From an uncultured Eggerthellaceae bacterium (GTDB lineage Bacteria; Actinomycetota; Coriobacteriia; Coriobacteriales; Eggerthellaceae), in NCBI GenBank assembly GCA_903789415.1, contig CAIFEG010000007.1, positions 19,516 through 83,515 of the forward strand: a stretch of DNA of 64,000 nucleotides. Direction: 5' to 3'. Shown one piece after another: positions 9,086 through 16,984 of the stretch. A model generated the notes under the pieces. The model was not told the DNA's origin. It ran no database searches and worked only from the letters and a program-made list of their open reading frames with translations. How positions within the stretch are numbered: the stretch's first letter is position 1; each line of letters opens with the position of its first letter. The translations under genes were made by a program, and so were the position numbers.

Positions 9086-9113
9086 ATCATAGCACGCCGA
9101 AATGGGGTATCAA
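9086..9113 (-). promoter_or_regulatory. Promoter of the thiC transcript
   Basis: Read on the reverse strand: TTGATA (9108-9113), a 16-base spacer, and TATGAT (9086-9091). The start point would fall just upstream of the aptamer. Confidence 0.65.
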
Positions 9114-9239
9114 AAATAGATATCAACATAGATATCGACATGGACATCGTAGCAATACAGTATGGCCGCCGTAGCAAAACAACCTGGATGTCGAAGCAAT
9201 AGTGCTGGCCTTGCCACAGACGCTTGCCAAACACAATTG

Positions 9240-11126
9240 TTATTCAGTCACATATGAATTCATAAGCGTGCGGACGATGTTACTTCGGCTGAGCGTTCCC
9301 ACCAGCACACCGTCTTTGAGCACGGGTAATTTCTTAATGCGCCGCTTAGAGAGCACCTCACATGCTTGGCGCAAACTCGTCGTGGTGTTGACCGAGACAA
9401 TATCCTGGGTTGCAAGCTCCATAACATTCAACGACATCACTTCGTCGAGTCTCTGCTTAAAATCGTTGTCATTAGCGTAGTAGTTCAGGCCGTATGCAAG
9501 CTCGAGCCCGGTGGGTGCCTTTTGTCCAAGCGCTGCCATGATGTCGCCATCGCTGATAAATCCCACCATCTTATTGTTGGAGTCCACTACGGGCAGTCCG
9601 CTGGTGTGCAAGGCAACCATTGCATGCATGACCTGCTTGATGGAATCGCTTGCCCCAACGGTAAACGGCTCTTGCATAACTTGTATGACAGTGGGCGCGA
9701 CCTCGTTCGCTTCGGAAGAAGTTTCGAGTGCCTTTTTACTTGCGAGCGTGATGCGTTTGCGTGAATAGACCACGGCTAAAATGGCTGCGGCAAACGCAAT
9801 GCCAGCGGCGACAACCATGGTATATACAAATCCGATAGACTGCTGCATGCTTTCTGAAAGCGCGGGGTTTGATGCGGCGGCCTGTGCTCCGGTAAGGGTC
9901 ATCACACCGATAAACAACGATGGTCCAATGCATGCCGCGATCTGCACAAACGTGTTGACAATTGCGACGCCCGATTCGTTCTGCTCACGTGGCAGAACCG
10001 AAAGTGCTGCGGTTTGCGAAGGTGAAAGCACCGAGCCAACCGATCCATATCCGATGATAGAACCCACGAATACGAGCAAGGTATTTCCTGCCGAGGCGAA
10101 ACCTCCGCAGGTAAGAAGACCCACGGTGGCGCATCCAAATCCCAACGGCAAAAGCGGCCATGCTCCCTTGTGGTCCATCGTGCGTCCACCAACAACGGCA
10201 AAAAGGGCATTGAAAAGAATAGGAACGATAAGCATAAATCCCGCTTCACGTGCGCTCATTCCCAGTGCGGCTTCGTAATAGAGAGGAAGCAGCACACTTA
10301 AAGAAAACAGCATCATCATCGCCACGATGACAAGTACGCATGCAAGCGAAAACATAGGGTTTTTCATTGGGGTTAAGTCCAGAAGCGCGTGTGATGTGCG
10401 GTTTTGGCGAATGCAAAATGCGGCAATCACCACAAGGCCAAGGGCAAGGAGGGCAAGCCCTTCACCGATATTCGTAAAGATTTGAGAGATGCCCATGACG
10501 AAGGTCGAAAGACCAAGTGCAGAAAGAATAACGGAAAGGATATCGAGTTTTACCAGCTGTGGCTCTTGAATGTTGCGGACAAAAAACGCTCCGAGCACCA
10601 CCAAGATTGGGCAGAGCACAACTGCGGGCAGGAACACAAAATGCCATCCGAATGCTGTGTCAAGCACACCGGTAATAACCGGTGCAAATGCAGGCCCTAA
10701 GGTAATCATGCAGCTTCCGATAGATAGGTACGTGCCCAGTTTATTGTGCGGCGCAAGTAAGAGAACGGTGGTCATCGTTGCTGGAATAAAGATCCCTGAT
10801 CCGATGCCTTGAAACATACGTGATACCAAGAGAAGCGGAAACGTAGGCGCGAACATACTTGCGAGGGAACCGATGCCGAGCAGTGCAGCGGCAGAAAAGA
10901 AAATTGAACGCAAGGTGAAGCGCTTCAAGAGAAACGCGGTTATCGTCGTCACGATCGCACAAACAATCATATAGCCGGTCACAAGCCACTGAGCAGTTTG
11001 TGCGGTCACCTGGTATTGCGCCATGATGTCGACGAGTGCAACGTTGACGGTATTTTCGTTAAAAGCCGCCAAAAAGGCGCTGATATACAAAACAATAAGC
11101 ATCGGAAGTACGTTCCGTTTTTCCAT
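9240..11126 (-). CDS. MFS exporter (DHA2) fused to a CBS-domain pair, second copy
   Basis: The 628-residue protein has the same architecture as the one at 5641: a DHA2 transporter (about 1-460; start LYISAFLAAFNENTVNVALV, then TAQWLVTGYM) and two CBS domains (about 480-540, MVGFISDGDIM; about 565-625, LVGTLSRSNIV). The first helix has NENTVN where the paralogue has NQTLLT, so the copies have diverged in the substrate half. It starts after AAGGGATAG. It lies upstream of thiC on the same strand, but thiC has its own promoter. A role in exporting or importing thiamine precursors is possible from position only. Confidence 0.9.
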   Translation of the reverse strand: MEKRNVLPMLIVLYISAFLAAFNENTVNVALVDIMAQYQVTAQTAQWLVTGYMIVCAIVTTITAFLLKRFTLRSIFFSAAALLGIGSLASMFAPTFPLLLVSRMFQGIGSGIFIPATMTTVLLLAPHNKLGTYLSIGSCMITLGPAFAPVITGVLDTAFGWHFVFLPAVVLCPILVVLGAFFVRNIQEPQLVKLDILSVILSALGLSTFVMGISQIFTNIGEGLALLALGLVVIAAFCIRQNRTSHALLDLTPMKNPMFSLACVLVIVAMMMLFSLSVLLPLYYEAALGMSAREAGFMLIVPILFNALFAVVGGRTMDHKGAWPLLPLGFGCATVGLLTCGGFASAGNTLLVFVGSIIGYGSVGSVLSPSQTAALSVLPREQNESGVAIVNTFVQIAACIGPSLFIGVMTLTGAQAAASNPALSESMQQSIGFVYTMVVAAGIAFAAAILAVVYSRKRITLASKKALETSSEANEVAPTVIQVMQEPFTVGASDSIKQVMHAMVALHTSGLPVVDSNNKMVGFISDGDIMAALGQKAPTGLELAYGLNYYANDNDFKQRLDEVMSLNVMELATQDIVSVNTTTSLRQACEVLSKRRIKKLPVLKDGVLVGTLSRSNIVRTLMNSYVTE

Positions 11127-11303
11127 TACCTATCCCTTAATCTGAATCTGAATGAATTAATGAACCAGGATCAAGCTTTTATAGTAAGGACTTCCTGAAG
11201 TATCCCTGCGCGATAGCCAGAAAATGACCACATTTCGCCCCATAATCCGTTAGGGTTAAATGGACAAAGATTTGCGACAAGGTTTGAGAAAGGTGTGAGA
11301 TCA

Positions 11304-12212
11304 TTGTCTTCATTCGACAGCCCAGAAAAAGGATCAACAAATTCCAAAAACGCGAATACGGAATTGCTCACAGAGGATAGTTTGCGTACACGTATTGCTG
11401 AAACAGTTCGTGAAGTTCGTGATCAAACGCCACTTGCAGGATCTATCACGAACACCGTAACCCAGAATCTTGTAGCAAACGCACAGCTTGCCTTTGGTGG
11501 ATCTGCAGCAATGGTCTATATGCCCGATGAGGCCCGCGGAATAGTCCAAGCGGGCAGGGCGTTCTATATCAACGCCGGCACGATCCTTCCGATTTACGAG
11601 CAGTCAGTGGTTGCAGGCATGGATGAAGCTCATAGCCAACACAAGCCGTGGGTTTTAGACCCGGTAGCGGTTGGTCTGGGAGAACTTCGCTCGAGCCTCT
11701 TACGTCAGGCAAAACAATATCCTCCCACGATCATTCGGTGCAATGCATCGGAGGCTATCGCGCTTGCAGGTCTTTGGGAGTTGAATGCGGGCAATGCGGA
11801 AGGCCATGCGCGTGGGGTAGATTCATGCGATTCGGTAGACTCTGCATATGCATCTGCGATATCCCTTGCGCGCTGCACCGGCGAAGTTGTTGCCGTCTCT
11901 GGTGAAGTTGACCTGGTTACCGATGGAAAAACGGTTATATATTGCACGGGCGGCTCACCTCTGATGGAAAAGATCACCGGATCGGGATGCGCGCTCGGTG
12001 GCGTGACGGCGGTGTGTGCCGCGGTTTCTGATCCGCTGTCAGCGGCCCTTACGGCAAGTCTTGCGTTCGACGTCGCGGGAAAAAATGCTGCCGAAAAGCC
12101 CGAAGTTCATGGGCCTGGGAGTTTTCAGGTGGCATTTTTAGACGAGCTTTATACGCTTTCGCCCGAGGAAATCAGCTCTGCAGATTTTCGCGTGGAGCAG
12201 GTGTCCGAATGA
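11304..12212 (+). CDS. thiM: Hydroxyethylthiazole kinase ThiM
   Basis: The enzyme phosphorylates 4-methyl-5-hydroxyethylthiazole and so salvages the thiazole half of thiamine. Markers: SITNTVTQNLVANAQLAFGGS at the N-terminus (N and Q of the substrate site), VLDPVAVGLGELR, IRCNASE and the active-site GSGCALGGVTAV. The TTG at 11304 is preferred because AAAGGTG lies eight bases upstream; GTG 11295 would sit on that site. The product is 302 residues, slightly long, with a Ser/Asn-rich N-terminal extension. The 3' end and stop codon lie in a short tandem duplication. thiE follows after 59 bases, so the two likely form an operon. Confidence 0.92.
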   Translation: MSSFDSPEKGSTNSKNANTELLTEDSLRTRIAETVREVRDQTPLAGSITNTVTQNLVANAQLAFGGSAAMVYMPDEARGIVQAGRAFYINAGTILPIYEQSVVAGMDEAHSQHKPWVLDPVAVGLGELRSSLLRQAKQYPPTIIRCNASEAIALAGLWELNAGNAEGHARGVDSCDSVDSAYASAISLARCTGEVVAVSGEVDLVTDGKTVIYCTGGSPLMEKITGSGCALGGVTAVCAAVSDPLSAALTASLAFDVAGKNAAEKPEVHGPGSFQVAFLDELYTLSPEEISSADFRVEQVSE

Positions 12213-12257
12213 TTGTGGAGTAGGTGTCCGAATAATATAGGTCCGAATAATCTGATG
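12192..12257 (+). repeat. Imperfect tandem repeat across the thiM stop codon
   Basis: GTGGAGCAGGTGTCCGAAT (12192) is repeated as GTGGAGTAGGTGTCCGAAT (12215) and in part as GGTCCGAATAAT (12240). The first unit holds the thiM stop codon, and the array separates thiM from thiE. Confidence 0.85.
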
Positions 12258-12271
12258 GGTAAGGATGAAAC

Positions 12272-13099
12272 ATGATATTTCGGTCTCACGGTGTTTTTAA
12301 AAAGAATCTTGATGGCGCAGCGGGCGGTTCTGGCTTTGATACCTTGCAGGAAGCAGAACCAAATCCGCGCGATTTCGTGCGACACAATATTGCAAAGTAT
12401 CTGATTTTGGGGCGCGAAAATACGGGAGCGCGCTCGGTAGGTGAAGTCGTGGGGTCTGCCGTGCGAGCAGGCTTTACGTGCATTCAAGTGCGCAGTAAAA
12501 CACATTCGGCCCGCCAGATTATCGATCAGCTTGCCGAAGCCGCACAAGCAATTGATGCAAACCAGCAGGGAGACATTCGCCCCACACTTTTAGTGGATGA
12601 CCGCGTCGATGTTGCATATGCAGCGCGCGAAGAGGGCATTCACGTCGATGGAGTGCACGTGGGACAGTCTGATGTGCCTGTTCCTATTTGCCGTAAACTT
12701 TTGGGCCCACGCGCCGTCATCGGAATGTCTATGCCAACAACTCAGATGATCGAATATGTACAACATGCCGATCTATCTGATGTTGATTATCTAGGAGTCG
12801 GTCCCGTTCATCCTTCAGTAACAAAACCTGACTGCGGTCAGCTTCCCGATGGAACCATTCGAACGAAGAGCATGGATGATCTAGCTAAACTTGTGCAATC
12901 GACGAACATCCCTGCCGTTGTCGGTGGTGGAGTAAAGGCTGCAGATATTGCCGCGATCTCAAAAACGGGAATCGCAGGTTTCTTTGTAGTATCGGCAGTT
13001 TGCAGCGCATCCGATCCTTACATTGCGGCAAAAGAGCTCGTCGATGCATGGGACGCAAACCATTCTTCGAACAATGAGCCATCAGCGATTAATAATTGA
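12272..13099 (+). CDS. thiE: Thiamine-phosphate synthase ThiE
   Basis: ThiE joins HMP diphosphate and thiazole phosphate to give thiamine phosphate. The TIM-barrel core is clear: FTCIQVRSKTHSARQI, LLVDDRVDVAYA, GVHVGQSDVPV, IGMSMPTTQ and YLGVGPVHPSVTKPD. The product is 275 residues, longer than the usual 210-220, because of a ~45-residue N-terminal lead. The usual first strand (YLVTDR) reads YLILGREN here, so an aspartate commonly seen at the start of the barrel is missing. The start follows AAGGATG. No thiD is visible in the window, so HMP diphosphate must come from a gene elsewhere. Confidence 0.9.
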   Translation: MIFRSHGVFKKNLDGAAGGSGFDTLQEAEPNPRDFVRHNIAKYLILGRENTGARSVGEVVGSAVRAGFTCIQVRSKTHSARQIIDQLAEAAQAIDANQQGDIRPTLLVDDRVDVAYAAREEGIHVDGVHVGQSDVPVPICRKLLGPRAVIGMSMPTTQMIEYVQHADLSDVDYLGVGPVHPSVTKPDCGQLPDGTIRTKSMDDLAKLVQSTNIPAVVGGGVKAADIAAISKTGIAGFFVVSAVCSASDPYIAAKELVDAWDANHSSNNEPSAINN

Positions 13100-13136
13100 G
13101 TCTGCGCCCCCTACGTCTTGGGCGTCTCAGGTTGAC

Positions 13137-14093
13137 CTACGCTTCAGGCTGAATTACCGCAGATGAATCCCCGTGTGCATATTCGCCAAGTGGAATCGTA
13201 TGAAGCGTGATGTCGTCCCATGTGCGGTAGTAATAGGTCTGCGTTCTTGCGCTGAAGCACGAGGTGTACAACGTGTGCTGATAGGTGTGATTTACCGTTT
13301 GCGCACTTCCTTCTACAACAGAGACTCCCTCAAGCGTGTGGAACATACGATTCACGTTGTCCTTTTCGGTGTCCTTTTCAGGATAATGTGCATTCAAAAA
13401 CGCAGCGCGCACGAAACGCGATGGTGAATAGGGATCGCCCGGAATACCACGCATACCCAGCCCGGCTCCATACGGATGCAGAATTGCGGTATCCCATTTC
13501 GCTGATGGAACGGGCTCTTCAGTGATGTTTACATAGTTGCGCAGATTTTCCATATGCCAATCAAACGTTGGCTGGCTGGTGAGCGTATCAACAGAATCAT
13601 GGTAGATATGCATACCTGAACTGGTGTATTCGACCACGATGCTTCTCTCGACATCGGCAATCATCCAGTGATACATCGGAAGGCCCATCGCAAGGCTGAT
13701 TGGCTTGCCCACGATCGCAACATCATGAAGTGCATTTTCGACTTCGTCCACCGAGGTAAAAGTGGCGGCAACCCAAAGAGGAAATTCATACGCTGCAATA
13801 TTGGTTTTGCCATCAACGGCATCATTCTCGTAGGCGGCATACCCCGTAAACTGAAGTGCGGCAACTCCGAGTCCCGCTTCATTGGCACAATCAAAATACA
13901 TCGGCGTGCCATGAAACACATTTGCCATACCGATAATTGCATGGGATACCGGCGCATCGTTTTCAAATGCATACGGAGCGGAAAATCCTTGCGGCGTAAT
14001 TGCAACATGGGCACCGTATATGCGGTCATCGTCGTAGTTGCGTCCGAAATACATGTGGCGGGAATTGTCGGTGAATCGAATTGCCGTAGACAT
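13137..14093 (-). CDS. Choloylglycine/penicillin V acylase-family Ntn hydrolase with Ser2
   Basis: The family cleaves linear amides such as conjugated bile acids or penicillin V using an N-terminal cysteine freed by Met removal. The fold signature is strong: FGRNYDDD (R18, D21), PTFDWHMENLRNY, SPSRFVRAAF and YYYRTWDDI, in 318 residues. However, residue 2 is serine (codon TCT) where the nucleophile cysteine (MCT) is expected, and by eye the asparagines near positions 82 and 175 read Gln (LQFTG, SQPTF). The start at 14093 has AAAGGA upstream, and upstream frame offers no alternative cysteine start. It could be a Ser-nucleophile variant or an inactive relative. It lies downstream of a LysR gene on the same strand. 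Confidence 0.85.
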   Translation of the reverse strand: MSTAIRFTDNSRHMYFGRNYDDDRIYGAHVAITPQGFSAPYAFENDAPVSHAIIGMANVFHGTPMYFDCANEAGLGVAALQFTGYAAYENDAVDGKTNIAAYEFPLWVAATFTSVDEVENALHDVAIVGKPISLAMGLPMYHWMIADVERSIVVEYTSSGMHIYHDSVDTLTSQPTFDWHMENLRNYVNITEEPVPSAKWDTAILHPYGAGLGMRGIPGDPYSPSRFVRAAFLNAHYPEKDTEKDNVNRMFHTLEGVSVVEGSAQTVNHTYQHTLYTSCFSARTQTYYYRTWDDITLHTIPLGEYAHGDSSAVIQPEA

Positions 14094-14123
14094 ATGGTTC
14101 CTTTGGTCGTGGTGAATTGAGAC

Positions 14124-14143
14124 TTTTGTAATGTTTTGTAATG
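14124..14143 (+). repeat. Perfect 10-base tandem repeat upstream of the Ntn hydrolase
   Basis: TTTTGTAATG occurs twice head to tail in the 109-base gap between the LysR gene and the Ntn hydrolase start. Confidence 0.8.
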
Positions 14144-14202
14144 TATAGTTTCGCAAATTTTCTGACGGAGGGCTTATCTGATGACTCATGTATGAGTGAG
14201 AA

Positions 14203-15117
14203 CTATGTATCTTTGTGTTGCTTTTCCTTACGTATAAGCTTTGAAATTTCGTTGATGAGCCTTTGGACTTGAGGACTTGGATTTTTCGCATAGATGACGC
14301 CAAACGGCATGATGTAATTCCAGTCTACGGGAATGGTTTTGAGCATGGGGTGCACGTTTGCCCAGCATTCATTATTGAGCAGCACATTTCCGCTGGTAAC
14401 TGCATCATTAAATACTGACATATCGTAGTGAATCGGTGCATCCTGAATGGTGATCTCTGGGTCGTTTTTTGAAAGGTCGGCGCGAATTTTATCGTTGGTT
14501 ACTGAGTCACCTTCACCAACCATGATCAGCGTGCGTCCGTGAAGATCGCCTCGGGTGACCAGGGTCTTTTTTGCCAAGGGATCATTGAGTGGGACCGCAA
14601 CCATCTTTCTCATTGTTCCCGTTTGTAGAAAGCTTACGTGCTGTTTCCATCCTCTGGAATCACAGACGCCAATGAAAAAATCAAACGTTTTTCCGATCTG
14701 GGAAATCTCATTCATGATGTCGGAATGATCATCGTCAAACGGTACCATTTCAAGGGTAAAACCAGGGAATTGATCTGAGATTTGCTTCCACATATCCAAA
14801 AAGGGCATGGCAGGATTTAAGATCGATGTGCCAATACGAAAAACACGATGTTCGCGCCCTTCGGCTTGTTGAGCTTCGCGAATTGCTGTATCGGACAGAT
14901 CGATGATTTGCTCGGCGTAACGATATATTATCTGCCCCGCTTCGGTAAGCGTGCATCCCTGGGGACGACGATCGAAAAGCTTCACGCCGAGTCGACCTTC
15001 CAGCGCGTTCATCTGTTTCATAACCGCAGTAGGGGATAGGAATAAGTGTGACGATGCTTTGGTAAAGCTGCTGTAGTCCGCTACCGTCAAAAATGTCTTG
15101 AGCGCAGGATCATACAT
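14203..15117 (-). CDS. LysR-family transcriptional regulator
   Basis: A 304-residue regulator. The N-terminal winged helix-turn-helix (about 1-65) reads FLTVADYSSFTKASSHLFLSP, then a long linker helix, and a periplasmic-binding-like effector domain follows (about 90-295). The ATG at 15117 is chosen because AGGGAGAG lies just upstream; the in-frame ATG at 15132 is part of that site. It is divergent from the flavodoxin-cupin-CMD genes, the classic arrangement of a LysR regulator and its targets, and a T-N11-A dyad lies 20 bases upstream (15137-15151). The effector cannot be predicted. Confidence 0.9.
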   Translation of the reverse strand: MYDPALKTFLTVADYSSFTKASSHLFLSPTAVMKQMNALEGRLGVKLFDRRPQGCTLTEAGQIIYRYAEQIIDLSDTAIREAQQAEGREHRVFRIGTSILNPAMPFLDMWKQISDQFPGFTLEMVPFDDDHSDIMNEISQIGKTFDFFIGVCDSRGWKQHVSFLQTGTMRKMVAVPLNDPLAKKTLVTRGDLHGRTLIMVGEGDSVTNDKIRADLSKNDPEITIQDAPIHYDMSVFNDAVTSGNVLLNNECWANVHPMLKTIPVDWNYIMPFGVIYAKNPSPQVQRLINEISKLIRKEKQHKDT

Positions 15118-15136
15118 TGTCTCTCCCTTCAAGGTA

Positions 15137-15151
15137 TTAACCTTATGTTAA
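15137..15151. promoter_or_regulatory. LysR-type operator (T-N11-A dyad)
   Basis: TTAAC-CTTAT-GTTAA is a perfect five-base dyad just upstream of the lysR start, in the region shared with the divergent flavodoxin gene. It fits the T-N11-A rule for LysR sites. Confidence 0.55.
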
Positions 15152-15248
15152 CACCCTCACAACCGACTGAAGATTCCCCTGTACAACTTTTCGCGTTGTA
15201 ATGGCGGTACCGAAATAAAAGGTCAAAACAAAAGACCAATACAAAGGT

Positions 15249-15318
15249 ATTTCGCGACAGAGCGCATGGTTTGCAGCGCACATGGTTTGCAGCGAATCGC
15301 AGCGCGGTAACGCGAAAT
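15249..15318. repeat. Inverted repeat enclosing a tandem duplication before the flavodoxin gene
   Basis: ATTTCGCG (15249-15256) and CGCGAAAT (15311-15318) enclose GCGCATGGTTTGCA followed by GCGCACATGGTTTGCA. It sits immediately upstream of the flavodoxin start. Confidence 0.6.
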
Positions 15319-15340
15319 GCCCAAGAAGAAAGAAGATGCT

Positions 15341-15865
15341 ATGAAGCAACTTGTAGTATATTTCTCTAAAACGGGTGGCACCTATATGGCTGGCCGCATT
15401 GTTGATGTAACACAGGGTAATACCGATAAAGTAGCAAAAATGATTGCCGAAGATACGGGCGCAGATCTTTTCCAACTTGAGCCGGAGCAGCCCTATCCCG
15501 ATGATTACAACGCATGTACCGAAATTGCGGCACAAGAGCAAAAGCGCAACGCGCGTCCGGCCTTGAAGGCGCTTCCCAATATTGATGACTATGACGTCAT
15601 TTGGCTTGGATATCCATGCTGGTGGGGAACGTATCCCCAAGTTGTTCAGACCCTTCTTGATGGCGTGGATTTCAGCGGCAAAACGATTTTCCCCTTCTGC
15701 ACCAACGAGGGAAGTGGCATGGGTTCTTCAATGTCAGATTTGAAAAGGAGCTGCCCCAATGCAACCATTGGCGAAGGGCTTCCGCTTACGGGAAATCGTG
15801 TGGATCAGTCTGGTGACCAGGTGAAAGCGTGGACTGAATCACAGCTTGCATCCGTCGTTTCATAA
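15341..15865 (+). CDS. Flavodoxin-like protein
   Basis: A 174-residue flavodoxin-fold protein. The FMN phosphate loop reads YFSKTGGTYMAG near residue 8, followed by TDKVAKMIAE, GYPCWWGTYPQVV and FCTNEGSGMGSS, the ring-stacking loops seen in the flavodoxin_4 family. ATG 15341 gives the usual start right before the first beta strand; an in-frame ATG at 15317 lies within the inverted repeat. It would carry electrons for reductases. It is first in a likely LysR-controlled set with the cupin and carboxymuconolactone-decarboxylase-like genes, a combination seen in other anaerobes and lactobacilli. Confidence 0.88.
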   Translation: MKQLVVYFSKTGGTYMAGRIVDVTQGNTDKVAKMIAEDTGADLFQLEPEQPYPDDYNACTEIAAQEQKRNARPALKALPNIDDYDVIWLGYPCWWGTYPQVVQTLLDGVDFSGKTIFPFCTNEGSGMGSSMSDLKRSCPNATIGEGLPLTGNRVDQSGDQVKAWTESQLASVVS

Positions 15866-15989
15866 TGCAAAATGCGCCGCGATACTTTCGGAGGTTCTTC
15901 TTTAAACCGTTGAGCTAAATGACGCACGCGCTCATGGACCATGCATCTACCATATAAATTACCTGTTCGTTGGAGAAAGGATATGCATC

Positions 15990-16433
15990 ATGACAGATCA
16001 GGATCTATTAAATGAGAAATTGAAGATCGCAAATGGCTTAAGCCAATTTCCTGCAGGACAACCAAATACGGGATTTGCACAGTACTTTATTGGGCAAAGT
16101 TTCTTAGCCCCAATTTCTACCGAGCAAGTACCTGTTTCAAATGTGACGTTTGAGCCGGGCTGCAGAAATAATTGGCATATTCATCATGCAAAGACTGGCG
16201 GTGGGCAAGAACTCATTGTCACGGCTGGTCGCGGCTGGTATCAAGAAGAAGGGAAGCCTGCACGTGAATTGCACCCCGGCGATGTCGTGAATATCCCTGC
16301 AAATGTGAAGCACTGGCATGGCGCAGCGAAAGATTCTTGGTTCCAGCATTTGGCGATTCCTGTTCCCGGTACTGAGGTCAGCAATGAGTGGCTCGAGCCG
16401 GTAACCGACGAAGAGTACAACAAGCTTGATTAG
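15990..16433 (+). CDS. Cupin-domain protein
   Basis: A 147-residue single cupin. Metal-binding motif 1 is visible as WHIHHAKTGGGQELIV (two His and Glu), and motif 2 as PGDVVNIPANVKHWHG (His). The N-terminal FAQYFIGQSFLAPI and the C-terminal WLEPVTDEEYNKL are typical of the small cupins that pair with carboxymuconolactone-decarboxylase-like proteins. The start is preceded by GGAGAAAGGA. It lies between the flavodoxin and the CMD-like gene on the same strand. Substrate unknown; detoxification of quinone or reactive electrophiles is a family-level guess. Confidence 0.88.
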   Translation: MTDQDLLNEKLKIANGLSQFPAGQPNTGFAQYFIGQSFLAPISTEQVPVSNVTFEPGCRNNWHIHHAKTGGGQELIVTAGRGWYQEEGKPARELHPGDVVNIPANVKHWHGAAKDSWFQHLAIPVPGTEVSNEWLEPVTDEEYNKLD

Positions 16434-16469
16434 TCGAGCGATGTGCATATCGCTTAATTGTTCTTGAAT

Positions 16470-16506
16470 GAAGCTATACCTGGTTAACGAAGCTACATCT
16501 GGAGGT
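16470..16506 (+). repeat. Tandem duplication at the ribosome site of the CMD-like gene
   Basis: GAAGCTATACCTGGTTAAC is repeated as GAAGCTACATCTGGAGGTTAA. The second copy contains the GGAGG ribosome site of the gene at 16512. Confidence 0.7.
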
Positions 16507-16511
16507 TAAAT

Positions 16512-16832
16512 ATGGAAAAGCAAACAGCAGGACATGATCAACTCGGAACATTTGCTCCAAAATTCGCGGAGCTCAATGATGATGTCTTGTTTGGTGAAGT
16601 GTGGTCACGTGAAAAAGAGTTGTCGACGCATGAACGGTGCGTGATCACAGTCGTTGCGCTTATTTCAAGTGGCATTACCGATAGCTCGCTGAAGTACCAT
16701 CTTCAAAATGCGAAAAACAATGGAGTGACGAAGCAGGAAATTTCGGAGATCATTACTCATATCGCGTTTTATGTGGGATGGCCGAAGGCATGGGCGGCAT
16801 TTGGGTTTGCTAAGGAAGTTTGGGCTGACTAG
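16512..16832 (+). CDS. Carboxymuconolactone decarboxylase-like (AhpD fold) protein
   Basis: A 106-residue all-helical protein of the CMD/AhpD superfamily: FAELNDDVLFGEVW, LSTHERCVITVVALI, YHLQNAKNNGVTKQEISEIITHIAFYVGWPKAWAAF. Only one cysteine (in HERC) is present, so the CxxC pair of true AhpD peroxidase partners is missing. The likely role is a small decarboxylase/isomerase or redox helper of the neighbouring cupin. A GGAGG site precedes the ATG. The stop codon lies inside a triplicated 18-base unit. Confidence 0.88.
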   Translation: MEKQTAGHDQLGTFAPKFAELNDDVLFGEVWSREKELSTHERCVITVVALISSGITDSSLKYHLQNAKNNGVTKQEISEIITHIAFYVGWPKAWAAFGFAKEVWAD

Positions 16833-16870
16833 CTGTTTTGGGCTGACTAGCTGTATTGGGCTGACTTGAT
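16819..16870 (+). repeat. Three 17-18 base tandem units across a stop codon
   Basis: TTTGGGCTGACTAGCTG occurs twice, with a third copy TATTGGGCTGACTTGAT. The first unit encodes the C-terminal Trp-Ala-Asp and the TAG stop. Confidence 0.9.
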
Positions 16871-16984
16871 CACAAGAACACCATTCATTTAACAACTTGT
16901 AACATGTGAATTCGCGACATGTGCAAAAGGCTTTGGTATCATCTGCTTACTTAAAACGTAGATATTCGCAGAGAAAGGCCGCCC

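Noticed and set aside
11127..11303. Second TPP riboswitch before thiM
   Set aside because: An ATAATCC...TAGGG stretch recalls the 3' half, but there is no CTGAGA core in the preceding sequence.
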